Shown piece by piece: positions 43,501 to 52,666 of a DNA stretch of 64,000 nt. Within the stretch, counting starts at the first letter, position 1, and every line of letters starts with the position of its first letter. A program made the position numbers and the translations under genes. Under the pieces are notes generated by a model. The model was given only the letters and a program-made list of their open reading frames with translations. It made no database searches and was not told the DNA's origin. The DNA is from Microvirga terrae (GTDB lineage: Bacteria; Pseudomonadota; Alphaproteobacteria; Rhizobiales; Beijerinckiaceae), in the NCBI RefSeq assembly GCF_013307435.2, contig NZ_CP102845.1:930001-994000 (forward strand). The letters are read 5' to 3'.

Positions 43501-46500
43501 CCGTGGATCCCGAGAATGCGGCCGTGTCCTATGATTTCGACACGGCGGCCGACGCGAATCCGGGCGGGCTCTTCGTTATCGCGGCAGATGGCAAGATCAC
43601 GCTGAATCCCACCAAGACGCTCGACTACGAGGCGCAGGAGCTGAAGGACGACAAGGACGGGAAGGGCAAGTACTACGCCCTGAAGGTGGTCGCCAAGGAC
43701 CAGTCCGGACATGCCAGCACCCCCACCATCGTGAAGATCTACGTCACCGACGATAACGACCTGCCGACCGGAATCCAGTTCAAGGACGCACCGCCCGAGG
43801 TCGTCATCGGCATGGGAGCCGGTTCGCCCATCATCCGTGCGGAGGCGATCGACCCCGACCGGAACAACGGCAACAACAACAGCAACTTCCTCAAGAACAG
43901 GTACAAGTTCGCGGACGGCTCTCTGGAGTTCGGGAAGTTCAAGATCAATGCCGAGACCGGCGAGATCACCTTGAAGGAGGCATTGACGCCGCTCGATGCC
44001 CATCAGCACACCCTGACGGTCATCACCTACGACGAAGGTCAGCCGGCTGCGTTCGTCACGGCAACCTATCAGTTCACGGTCCAGAGCGCTTCCTCGCCCT
44101 ATATCTGGACTCAGGATCCTGAAACGGACGTGGCCGACAACGGCATCGCCTCGCCGTTCACGAGCATCATGGTGTCGGATGCCAACCGGGCCGGGCTTTA
44201 CCTGGAGATCCGGTTCGATCCGACCGAGGGCAGACTCGACCTCAGCGAACTGTCGATCATGTATGATGCGTGGGAATACGATGAGGCTGCTGGCGTCCTG
44301 AAGCTCAAGGGGTCGATGCAGGACATCATCTCCGCCCTGCCTCACGTGCGGTTCAACCCTAACGATCGTCCGGATGGCGAGGTCGGGAACTCCTTGAAGA
44401 CCACGTTCCATATGGCTCTGGTCGATGAAGCCACAGGGGCCGAGATCGCCACCAACGACACCGTGGCGGTGAATTCCATCGTCGCGAACCGCGATCCCAC
44501 GATCAGCGGCGGCGGCGACGACCTGTCCATCGCCGACAACGAAACCGTCAATCTCGTGACGCCTTTCACGAACGTCACGATCGGCGATACCAACGCCAAC
44601 GACTTCATCACCGTGACCATCACGGCCGGCGGCGATCACGGCGGCGCCTTCATCGATGCGAATGGCAACATCTTCACCGGGACTTACACGTTCGGGGGCT
44701 CTGTCCAGGACGTTCTCGATGCCGTGCGGGCGCTGAAGTTCAATCCGACCGACCGGCATGGGGTCGCGGCCGGTACGACCGATGTCGTCACGTTCGAGAT
44801 CAAAGTCCAGGATAACGCCGGCGCCCTCGTCTCGTACGACCCGAACATCACGGTCAAGTCCGTGGTCGCCAACCGCGCGCCGGATCTGATCGGTTGGGCA
44901 GGCGGCATGATCCCGATGGTCAACGACGACATCGGCGCGTACCAGTTCATCGGCCAGCTGAGTGCCTATGACGACAACGGGGACCCCATCGTCGAATACG
45001 TGCTGGACGAGGATCTGGCGGACAAGTTCTACATCATGCGGGAGGGTGACGTTTGGAACGTCTATGTCAAGGACGCCCTCGACTTCGCCAACGCTCCGCA
45101 TGAGGGGAATGGCCTCAAGTGGTACGAGATCAAGGTCAAGGCTTCCGACGGCCGTGCCTGGTCCACGCCCCAGGTGCTGCAGATCTTCGTTCAGGATGTG
45201 GACAACATCGCTCCGGTGATCCTGGTCGATCCGAATGGCAAGACCGAATGGCCCGTGGAAGACAGCGACACCGTCGCGCCCTTCCAGGATCTGACCTTCT
45301 TCGATGAGGACGATGCCTCGATCCTCGTGAACATCACTCTGAATACCCTCAATGGCGGTGCATTCATTTGTCCGGACGATGACGACTTCCCGGACCTTAC
45401 GATCTTCAAGACCGACGAGAATGTCACGGTGATCGGCAACCAGGCCCTCATCACCGCCTACATCAAGCTCCTGGCCTTCAATCCCGCGAACAATCTCGGA
45501 CCATTGGGTTCCGTGGTTCCGATCGACTTCTCCGTCACGGCTCAAGACGAGAGCACCTACACGACGAGGCATGTGACGGTGAACGCGACTGTCACGGGCG
45601 GCCCCGACGACGTGGCGCCGACGATCATCGTCGACCCGCTGAGAGCCGTGACGAAGACGACCGACTGGGCGGCGGATCCCGTGAACCCGTTCCTTGGGGT
45701 CACGCTCGAGGACACCGACAGCGGCAGCGAAATCCTGACGCTGAAGATCAGCTTCGACAGCCGCGAAGGTCTCCTGAACGGCGATGCGCCCGGCATCGGC
45801 GGAACGTTCGTCAAGGACGATGCGGCTCATCGCATCACCTGGACGTTCGAAGGCACGCTGACGGCCCTCCGCGTCATCCTGGGCCAGCTCACCTTCAACG
45901 CATCGGAGCAACCCGCTCAGAGCCCGGTTCCGATCATCACGACCTTCACCATCACGCTGGACGACCACCACCACGCCTTCCCGGCCGCCAACCAGGACGT
46001 GAAGGTCGAGACCACGGTGACGGGGCCGCCGGCGGGGGACGAGGCGCCGACGATCGGCGGCCTTCCGGCGGCGGCCATCGAGGCCACGGCCAACTCGGGC
46101 ACGGTGGCGCCGTTCGGTTCGGTGACGATCGGCAACGAGGTCGGCCAGGCCACCACCGCGACGATCACGTTCCTGAACATCCTGGGCGAACTCACCGGCA
46201 ACGGCCTGACCCCGGGGGGCGTGGACGGTAACGGCATCGTCACCTACACGGTGACGGGCACGGATGCGATCAACCTGCAGGCCCTGCTGCGCGGGCTGAG
46301 CTTCAATCCGCGTCAATTGGCCATGGGGGCGTCCGAGAACGTCGTCTTCACCGTGAAGGTGACGGACAGCGGCCATCCCACGGCCAATGTCGATCAGACC
46401 GGCACGGTGACCGTGCACTCGGCGGCCGGCAACGAGGATCCGGGCGACGACGTGCCGACGATCGGGGGCCTGGGCACTGTCGATGCCGATGCGAACTCGG

Positions 46501-47624
46501 GCACGGTGGCGCCGTTCGGCTCGGTGCTCATCGACAACGATGACGGCCAATGGACCATGGCGACGATCACGTTCCGGGAAGACCTGGGCGACCTCGTCGG
46601 CGACCATCTGATCTTGGTGGGCACGGACGGCAATGGCATCTCTACCTACACGGTGACGGGCACTGATGCGGCCGACCTGCAGACTAAGCTGCGGGCCCTG
46701 AGCTTCGATCCGCGCCCGCTGAATGCCGGCCAGTTCGAGGACATCGCCTTCAACGTGACGCTGACGGACTTCACGCACCCGACGGACGGCCTGGGCCAGA
46801 GCGGCACGGCGACCGTGCACTCGGTGGCCGCGGGGGGACCGAATACGGCGCCGACTGGCATCGTACTATCCCAGAATATCGTCCGCGAGTTCTCCGAAAG
46901 CTTGATCACTCCGGTCGGAGAAATCACGGTTGTGGACCCCGGCGACACAGGTCCGTGGGACGTCCAAATGATAGACAATGCGGATGGACGCTTTGCTCTC
47001 GAAGGCAGCCGCACGACCGGCTGGCGCATTATCGTGGCTGACGGCCTGAAGCTCGATTTCGAGCAGGACGTCAGCCACCTGATCACCTTGAAGGTTACCG
47101 ACTCGAACGGTGCTACCTCCGAATTGATCGAGGTGAGGATCTTCGTGGAGAACATGCTGTTCGAGTCCGTAGTCGGCAACGATGACGCCAACACCATCAT
47201 CGGCGGTGGTCAAGACGACAACCTGTCCGGCGGCGGCGGCGACGACATCCTGCACGGCGGCGGCGGCGCGGATGTGCTGAACGGCGGTGACGGCGCGGAT
47301 ACCTTCGTATTCGACGCTCCTCTCGATCCGCTCAACCCTGTCGATATCCAGGATTTCGATCCGACGCAGGACAGGATCCAGTTGAGCAGCGCGATCTTCC
47401 AGGAGTTGATTGCTGGACTAGACGGGACAGTCGATCCCCTCGTGTTCTACGCGGGTTCGGATCCGGTTGGGGACTTCCAGCTGCTGTACGACGAGACGTC
47501 AGGGGCATTGGTATACGATCCGGACGGATTCAGCGGGGAGGCGGCGCCCTCAATCGTGATCGCCATTCTTTCCAACGTTCCGTCGGGATTTCAGCTGACT
47601 CATGAGCACTTCATCATCATCTGA
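40497..47624 (+). CDS. Giant RTX/cadherin-like secreted adhesin, main part
   Basis: About 2,370 residues in this frame, continuing the N-terminal fragment after the A6 frameshift. Order: RTX blocks (nt 40740-41660), about six cadherin-like repeats (42060-44090) joined by linkers such as VDEAPSAP and VDEAPSIP, then a run of beta-sandwich repeats each with a PFTS/APFGSV-type strand (44100-46830). A last cadherin-like unit (46850-47150), a short RTX block ([20 protein letters not shown]) and a C-terminal domain ending EHFIII complete it. Such proteins are exported by type I systems and mediate adhesion or biofilm. No dedicated exporter adjoins. A perfect hairpin follows the stop. The ATG at 40497 is not a real start. 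Confidence 0.88.
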   Translation: MGKRKNAGRMTFNGQTGQGFWLASGLGGPYAHVAADIEKIIGTNRDQKNQGGNDQFWIETQYDSAQKSWQWFGMAGSDDLKAGLGNDTLDGGWDADGLQGGDGDDVLFASQGFNDNVRDVLWGGSGNDRLEGNSNDLLFGGDGNDTLIGGWAFYGDYTYTSAAGARFTFTYSTSVNLNVNLTTRKVTDGTYTDTLIDIWQVSTGNGSDTLTADSSSAWFNGGGGDDKFYGGAGNDTLIGGSGFDFFYGSAGSDLIDGDVDGGVVDYVSLGGSVKINLATQKAVKTIGSTTATDDVKNIDHAQGTNQSDEILGNANANHLLGADGDDYLFGDKGNDSLEGGEGKDKLSGGDHNDSLYGGNGDDQLFGDVGIDSMVGGNGDDEYWVDNDGDVVVEVITGGAKDLIHTTIDYNLGAKAGFVENLKAEGTANVKLTGNAGNNILTGNSGNNEFEGGGGVDTMIGGLGDDTYHIRNIDDDPREFRTTIEGAHDTAYIYVANFDGRKLANIEHVFTRGAGSVDYGPDKPVVIRGSSSIDENLTGFVAQVWARDPDNVGGPLKYELLTHQDKFSIDPDSGDIALKTKIDFEDPFSGLLTDGQGRKYFVVDVRAVETSGGKYSSQESFKIYINGVDEAPSAPQYSGKPTFLENKPIAGSLVTLGGALDPEQGNVVTYALATDADANPGGLFVVSANGAITLAQPNGSLDYEASSIVKDGAERYFIVKVVAKDPAGNQSAVTPVKIYVTNDDEEPSIPSYSGKPTVVENTVPTQPIVQLSSVDPEGDPVTFSLAQVPDANPNNRFLVSADGKITLAPNVTLDYEAADLNEDPFDGGKYYVVRVVASDGKNHGSSIKDVRIYVSPVDEAPSIPNDPGPQTWAEGTGPGVTLAQVRGSIDPEQMNVNYHLSSAGDANPGNRFQVSLDGKITLAPTKTLDYEAADLRQDTPNGPKYYIVKVVAKDPAGNSSAERLVKIFVTNVDEAPNAPTPGLSASWTENVVPSAALLTVTGSVDPENAAVSYDFDTAADANPGGLFVIAADGKITLNPTKTLDYEAQELKDDKDGKGKYYALKVVAKDQSGHASTPTIVKIYVTDDNDLPTGIQFKDAPPEVVIGMGAGSPIIRAEAIDPDRNNGNNNSNFLKNRYKFADGSLEFGKFKINAETGEITLKEALTPLDAHQHTLTVITYDEGQPAAFVTATYQFTVQSASSPYIWTQDPETDVADNGIASPFTSIMVSDANRAGLYLEIRFDPTEGRLDLSELSIMYDAWEYDEAAGVLKLKGSMQDIISALPHVRFNPNDRPDGEVGNSLKTTFHMALVDEATGAEIATNDTVAVNSIVANRDPTISGGGDDLSIADNETVNLVTPFTNVTIGDTNANDFITVTITAGGDHGGAFIDANGNIFTGTYTFGGSVQDVLDAVRALKFNPTDRHGVAAGTTDVVTFEIKVQDNAGALVSYDPNITVKSVVANRAPDLIGWAGGMIPMVNDDIGAYQFIGQLSAYDDNGDPIVEYVLDEDLADKFYIMREGDVWNVYVKDALDFANAPHEGNGLKWYEIKVKASDGRAWSTPQVLQIFVQDVDNIAPVILVDPNGKTEWPVEDSDTVAPFQDLTFFDEDDASILVNITLNTLNGGAFICPDDDDFPDLTIFKTDENVTVIGNQALITAYIKLLAFNPANNLGPLGSVVPIDFSVTAQDESTYTTRHVTVNATVTGGPDDVAPTIIVDPLRAVTKTTDWAADPVNPFLGVTLEDTDSGSEILTLKISFDSREGLLNGDAPGIGGTFVKDDAAHRITWTFEGTLTALRVILGQLTFNASEQPAQSPVPIITTFTITLDDHHHAFPAANQDVKVETTVTGPPAGDEAPTIGGLPAAAIEATANSGTVAPFGSVTIGNEVGQATTATITFLNILGELTGNGLTPGGVDGNGIVTYTVTGTDAINLQALLRGLSFNPRQLAMGASENVVFTVKVTDSGHPTANVDQTGTVTVHSAAGNEDPGDDVPTIGGLGTVDADANSGTVAPFGSVLIDNDDGQWTMATITFREDLGDLVGDHLILVGTDGNGISTYTVTGTDAADLQTKLRALSFDPRPLNAGQFEDIAFNVTLTDFTHPTDGLGQSGTATVHSVAAGGPNTAPTGIVLSQNIVREFSESLITPVGEITVVDPGDTGPWDVQMIDNADGRFALEGSRTTGWRIIVADGLKLDFEQDVSHLITLKVTDSNGATSELIEVRIFVENMLFESVVGNDDANTIIGGGQDDNLSGGGGDDILHGGGGADVLNGGDGADTFVFDAPLDPLNPVDIQDFDPTQDRIQLSSAIFQELIAGLDGTVDPLVFYAGSDPVGDFQLLYDETSGALVYDPDGFSGEAAPSIVIAILSNVPSGFQLTHEHFIII

Positions 47625-47659
47625 TTAAGGGCAGGCGGCCCCCGGCCGCCTGCCCTTAA
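47625..47659 (+). terminator. Perfect 16-bp hairpin directly after the giant RTX gene
   Basis: Arms TTAAGGGCAGGCGGCC (47625-47640) and GGCCGCCTGCCCTTAA (47644-47659) around a CCC loop, starting on the base after the stop codon. The T-run is weak (GGCGTTCTTT). A strong transcription terminator or 3' stabiliser; the AT-rich stretch after it (47660-47755) probably holds the next promoter. Confidence 0.85.
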
Positions 47660-47759
47660 TGGCGTTCTTTACTCAAATTAGCTAATAGTATAGCGTTTCC
47701 TTAGACGTTATACCGTGTAGTAAGATCCCGCTCATAAACCGGCTTTCCAAGAGGTTCCT

Positions 47760-50700
47760 ATGACCGCCCTGACTTTTACTTCAGCCCCCTCCACCGGCGA
47801 CGGCAATCCGCAGCAGAGCGGCCTGAACAACGTGCTGATCAACGAAAACATCCTCGATGGTACGACCATCGGATATGTCAAGATCGATCCGGCATTCACT
47901 TACAATTGGGATGTGCAGGGCACCACGACCCTGAACTGGGGCGGGGCCTACGACTTTGAACGGGTCATCGACCCGATCGGGCAACCTGCCGGCACATACC
48001 TGCGAATCTTCGTCGCTACAGGCAAAGGCGGCGACGTCATTTTCGACAGGGAGGGGGGCGACTTTACCCATGAGATCGCCATTTCCGGCGGCACTGCCAG
48101 CGAGCCCCGAAAGGATGTCGGGTCTTCTGTCGTGACGATGCGTAACGTTGCCGAGGCTCCGACGAAGCTGGGAATTACCACCTTTGGAGGTGTCAATGGC
48201 GGGGATACCACTCCGGCCACTCCTCCGGCTGGATATCCATCGGTCGAACATTCCACCGGTATTATCGGTCAGCTGGTTTCAGAAGATGAAGACGGCACGA
48301 GCAATGCGCTCACTCACACATACAAGTTCGTGAATTCCTCGACCTCAGACGGGTTGACCAGCAGCGACGGCGTCTTCAAGATCGAATCCTTCTTAAACCA
48401 ATTCAACCAAGTAAGATGGCGTGTCGTCATCAACAATGCTTCGTTGTACGACTACGATTCGCTTCCTGACAACGCCAAGTACTTCCAGCATACGATCCGG
48501 GCGATCGATGATACCAATCTCACGTTCGATCGACAGTTCCGCTTCGTGGTCACCAACAATACGGCGGACGATGTTCCGAAGGTTCAGTTCGCCCCGTCAA
48601 CGGTGAACATCTCCCAACAGGAAGGAACCTCCTCGACGGCGGGCGACTGGACGACGTACACGTATGATTTGGTGCGCGATATCGCGACCGGCGGCAACTC
48701 GATCGTGACCTGGTCGATCAACGGCACGGGGATCGATACCGGCGACTTCGAGGCCCTGGCGGGGACGGCGACTTTCGTGGGCAACGCACTGACCACGCAA
48801 CTCGTGGTGAAGGTGCGCAAGGATTCGGGCTTCGAAGCGGACGAGAACTTCACGATCACGCTGGGAACGACAGGCAACACCAATGCCTCGATCGGCACGA
48901 AGAACACCGCCACCGGTACCATCGAGAACGACGATACCCAGATTGCGGCTCCGACGATCACGGGGGTTCGGCAGCAGGTTGACGGGGAGTCGACGGGAAC
49001 GATCAAGCCGTTTGAGAACAACCTGGCGGTCGCCTATGCCAACAACACCGACGCGCTGACGGTCGAGGTGTCGTTCGCGCTGGCCAACGGCACCTTCGGC
49101 ACGGTCAACGGGGTAAACCCGTCGGATAGCGGCACCACGCGCACCTACACGTTCACCGGCCTGACCCGGGATCAGCTGAACACCATCCTGTCCGGCATGC
49201 AGTTCAACCCGACGGACAGTTTCAGCACGGCGGCAAACACGGTGTTCACCGTGCAGGTCAAGCCCGCAGCGGCGAACCAGTGGTCGGATGGCGGCACCGT
49301 GACGGTGGCGGCGGACTTCAACGACAACGCCACGGGAACCATCCCGACCACGAACGTGGCGGCGACGGCCAACACGGCCATGAACCCGTTCACCGGCATC
49401 ACGGTGACGGACGAGGAGAACGACGCGGTCACGCTGACGATCTCGTTTGCCGCCGGCGGGACCTGGGTGGTGCCGGCGAGCACGACCGGTCCGAACGCCG
49501 TGAACGTGACCGACAATGGGGCCACCACGGGCACGCGCATCCTCACCTTCACCGGCAAGGCCGTCGACGTGGCGAGCCTGATCGATACGGTGCAGTACAC
49601 GCCGGCCGCGGCCGGCACCAAGGCGTTCACGGTGAGCGTGATCGATGCCTTCAGCGGTGCCGGCCAGCACGGCACGGTGGCCGTAGGCTCGGGATCGTTC
49701 AACGTCGTGGCGGCGGCGGCGAACACGCCGCCTCCCAGTCCGGCCGGCCCTGCGAGTGTCGACGAGCGCTCGCCCGACAGCACGCTCGTGCACACCATGG
49801 CCCTCAAAGACCTCGACGGCGATACGATCACCTACACCTTCGCCGATGCGCTGGATGCCGCCCACACGATCAGCCAGGACGGGAAGTTCCGGATCGTGGG
49901 CAACACGATCGTCGTCAACGGGACGCTGTCCGAAGTGGGAGGGGACACGCCCCTGCCGGCCTATGCGGTCGTCGCCACGGACGGCGCTCCGAACGGCACT
50001 GTCACGGGCAACGTGTCCATCACGGTGAAGAACGTGCCCGTCCTGTCGATCGCGGCCCCGGCGTCCGCGGCAGTCACGGAGAGTGACAGCGGAACGGTGG
50101 AGTACCGTTTCACGGTGAGACGCGAGTCGATCGGACGGGAGTCAACGGTGAAGTGGACGGTCGCGACAGGTGCCGGCATCGACGCCAGCGACTTCGATGC
50201 GCTCCAGGGCACCCTCACCTTCGACGCGGATGACGAGTTCCAGGACATCGTCCTGCTTGTCAAGGGCGACCGGATCGCCGAACTGAACGAAACCTTCACG
50301 GTCACCCTGTCGGAGCCGACAGGGGCCGCCATCAACCAGAATGCCAAGAGCGCCATGGGCACCATCACCAACGACGATCACGCGCCGACCCTGGTCATCG
50401 ACCCCGGCGAGGACTACTTCCACGGACCGACCGGGACGGCGATCGCCGGCGTTCTCGCGGGCGTCAACCTGGACGACCTCGACGGGGCCGGCGAGCAGCT
50501 CACGCTCACGGTGTCCTTCCTGAACGCGAACGGCTCGTTCGATGCGGGCATGACCGACGGCACCTCCAACGGTGTCGTGGTGGCCGATAACGGCACCAAT
50601 CCCGGCGGCTTCCGGCAGTTCACCCTGGTCGGCACCGCCGCCGATATCGAGAACTTCCTGGCGGCGCGGAGCTTCAAGCCTTCCATCGCGAACGCCAACA

Positions 50701-52418
50701 CGTCGTTCTCCTTCACGCTGACCGACGGGGCTAACCCCAGAGCCTTCGGCGACAAGATCACCGTTCTCGGCGAGTTCCCAGGCAACCAGGCGCCGGATCG
50801 ACCGAGCGTCCTGGCCACAATCCACGAGAGCAAGGCTCCCGGCTTGGTCGTGGGGACGATGGACGACCTCGACCCCGAGGGCAAGATTATCGATTATCAG
50901 TTCTTCGGAGCTCAGGCCAATTCGGACGGGAAGATCAGCGGTGACGGCCGGTTCGAGATCGTCGGCAACAAGATCGTCGTCAGGGACCTCTCCATGGTCG
51001 GGCAGCAGACCTACGTGCTTTTGGCCTCCGACGGGACCTATACCGTTCAGGGCAGCGCCACGATCACCGTCAAGGACAACCTCGGCCCGAAAATCAACTC
51101 CATCGCTCATTCTGGCAGCGGTCAGGCGGGAGCTGGCGCCGAGGCGGGGATGATCCTGGTCCAGGAGACCGCCGGTGCCGTGGAGATCGGCTCGGTGACG
51201 GCGTCCGACCAGGACGCCGCTATAGACGGCCGGACGCTCTCCTATTCCCTGGAGAACACCTATAACGGCCTGTTCACGATCGACGCCGCCGGCAAGATCC
51301 GGATCGCCGACGCCAGCAAGCTGCCGGTCAACGGCGACACGCCATACGCCTTGAAGGTCCGGGTCTCCGACGGAACCGACATGACGGAGCAGACGGTCAC
51401 CGTGAAGGTGAAGGAGACGTCTACAAACCAAGCTCCCACCAACCTGTCGCTGACCATCCCGAACAACGCGGTGAAGGAGTTCACCGCCGTCGGTCAGGAA
51501 GTCGGCACGCTCTCGGCGACCGATGCGGATGGAGATACGCTCACCTACAAGCTGCTCGACACCGCCGGCGGCCGGTTCGACATCAAGGGCAACAAGCTCG
51601 TGCTGGCGGGACCGGGCGTCAACTTCGAGGACATGGCGTCCCACCAGATCAAGGTCGAGGTGAGCGACGGCAAGGTCACGACCCAGCAGGTCTTCACCGT
51701 CAAGGTCGAGGACCAGACCGACCTGACCAAGCGCGGCACGAAGAAGGCCGAGACGCTGAAAGGTCGCGCCCTCGACGACAATCTGAAAGGCGGCTCCGGC
51801 AATGCCAAGGACACCATCAAGGGGCTGGCCGGTGACGACAAGCTCTACGGCGAGGGCGGCAACGACTCGCTTCTAGGCGGCGACGGCATCGACAGCCTCT
51901 TCGGCGGCGCGGGCAACGACACCCTGAAGGGCGAGAACGGCCGCGATACCCTCACGGGCGATGCCGGCAACGACAACCTCTTCGGCGGCCGCGACAACGA
52001 CAAGCTCTTTGGCGGCGCGGGCAACGATGTCATCAAGGGCGAGGACGGCGACGACATGCTCTTCGGCGAGGCCGGCAACGACAAGCTCTATGGCGGCGCG
52101 GGCAACGATGCCTTCGTGTTCACCAAGAAGCCCAGCAAGTCGGCCAATCTCGACCAGGTCGTGGATTTCAAGTCCGGTCAGGACAAGGTCTTCCTCGACA
52201 ATGCCGTGTTCAAGAAGCTCGGCGTGCTCGGCACGATGGAAGCGCCCTTGAAGCTCGACGCGACCATGTTCAAAGCCAACAAGGCCACGGACAAGAACGA
52301 TTATCTGGTCTACAAGAAGGGCGTGCTGTATTACGACGCCAACGGATCGGGCAAAGGAGGCGAGGTCGAGATCGCGAAGATCAAGAGCCTCAAGGCCGCT
52401 GATATCTTCATCATCTGA
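47760..52418 (+). CDS. Large RTX protein with Calx-beta and cadherin-like domains
   Basis: 1552 residues; ATG with AAGAGG six bases upstream. No Sec signal. A cadherin-like region (about 160-265) precedes a Calx-beta domain (about 275-395; VNISQQEGTSS, GTIENDD). Next are beta-sandwich repeats like those of the previous protein (about 410-660) and a second Calx-beta (about 760-880; AVTESDSGTVEYRF, GTITNDD). Further sandwich and cadherin-like units follow, then an RTX block at nt 51730-52110 (GGAGNDTLKGENGRDTLTGDAG) and a C-terminal signal region ending DIFII. Type I secretion and calcium-dependent folding are expected. Adhesion or matrix function is inferred from the repeats. It has its own terminator, so it is likely a separate transcript. 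Confidence 0.9.
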   Translation: MTALTFTSAPSTGDGNPQQSGLNNVLINENILDGTTIGYVKIDPAFTYNWDVQGTTTLNWGGAYDFERVIDPIGQPAGTYLRIFVATGKGGDVIFDREGGDFTHEIAISGGTASEPRKDVGSSVVTMRNVAEAPTKLGITTFGGVNGGDTTPATPPAGYPSVEHSTGIIGQLVSEDEDGTSNALTHTYKFVNSSTSDGLTSSDGVFKIESFLNQFNQVRWRVVINNASLYDYDSLPDNAKYFQHTIRAIDDTNLTFDRQFRFVVTNNTADDVPKVQFAPSTVNISQQEGTSSTAGDWTTYTYDLVRDIATGGNSIVTWSINGTGIDTGDFEALAGTATFVGNALTTQLVVKVRKDSGFEADENFTITLGTTGNTNASIGTKNTATGTIENDDTQIAAPTITGVRQQVDGESTGTIKPFENNLAVAYANNTDALTVEVSFALANGTFGTVNGVNPSDSGTTRTYTFTGLTRDQLNTILSGMQFNPTDSFSTAANTVFTVQVKPAAANQWSDGGTVTVAADFNDNATGTIPTTNVAATANTAMNPFTGITVTDEENDAVTLTISFAAGGTWVVPASTTGPNAVNVTDNGATTGTRILTFTGKAVDVASLIDTVQYTPAAAGTKAFTVSVIDAFSGAGQHGTVAVGSGSFNVVAAAANTPPPSPAGPASVDERSPDSTLVHTMALKDLDGDTITYTFADALDAAHTISQDGKFRIVGNTIVVNGTLSEVGGDTPLPAYAVVATDGAPNGTVTGNVSITVKNVPVLSIAAPASAAVTESDSGTVEYRFTVRRESIGRESTVKWTVATGAGIDASDFDALQGTLTFDADDEFQDIVLLVKGDRIAELNETFTVTLSEPTGAAINQNAKSAMGTITNDDHAPTLVIDPGEDYFHGPTGTAIAGVLAGVNLDDLDGAGEQLTLTVSFLNANGSFDAGMTDGTSNGVVVADNGTNPGGFRQFTLVGTAADIENFLAARSFKPSIANANTSFSFTLTDGANPRAFGDKITVLGEFPGNQAPDRPSVLATIHESKAPGLVVGTMDDLDPEGKIIDYQFFGAQANSDGKISGDGRFEIVGNKIVVRDLSMVGQQTYVLLASDGTYTVQGSATITVKDNLGPKINSIAHSGSGQAGAGAEAGMILVQETAGAVEIGSVTASDQDAAIDGRTLSYSLENTYNGLFTIDAAGKIRIADASKLPVNGDTPYALKVRVSDGTDMTEQTVTVKVKETSTNQAPTNLSLTIPNNAVKEFTAVGQEVGTLSATDADGDTLTYKLLDTAGGRFDIKGNKLVLAGPGVNFEDMASHQIKVEVSDGKVTTQQVFTVKVEDQTDLTKRGTKKAETLKGRALDDNLKGGSGNAKDTIKGLAGDDKLYGEGGNDSLLGGDGIDSLFGGAGNDTLKGENGRDTLTGDAGNDNLFGGRDNDKLFGGAGNDVIKGEDGDDMLFGEAGNDKLYGGAGNDAFVFTKKPSKSANLDQVVDFKSGQDKVFLDNAVFKKLGVLGTMEAPLKLDATMFKANKATDKNDYLVYKKGVLYYDANGSGKGGEVEIAKIKSLKAADIFII

Positions 52419-52443
52419 CGGGCTGCTCCGGCGGCGCCTTTCA

Positions 52444-52475
52444 CCCCGGCAGGGCAACCTGCCGGGGATTTTCGT
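52444..52475 (+). terminator. Rho-independent terminator
   Basis: Arms CCCCGGCAGG (52444-52453) and CCTGCCGGGG (52458-52467) around GCAA, followed by ATTTTCGT, 26 bp after the stop codon of the 1552-aa protein. A canonical GC stem with a short T-rich tail. Confidence 0.88.
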
Positions 52476-52666
52476 TGGTCCGCCGGCACGATGCCGGCTC
52501 CGTTCATCTCCGCTTGTGGATCGAGCCCGTGACGTTCCTGACGGGTCGGGACGCCCGGGGTGAAACGGCAGTCCATGCCGGAGGGCCCGCCGGCGCATCG
52601 CACGGCTTGCCGCCGCGCCCGAGGCGGCGTATGAAACGTGATAATATTGATAAGAGGCGCTTCATC

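Noticed and set aside
43449..46820. A 1123-codon minus-strand frame
   Set aside because: It is antisense to the repeat domains of the giant RTX protein; its His/Arg/Asp-rich composition mirrors the sense codons.
51740..52110. Short GC-rich periodic repeats considered as a CRISPR or satellite array
   Set aside because: They are the codons of RTX nonapeptide repeats in frame, with no spacer structure.
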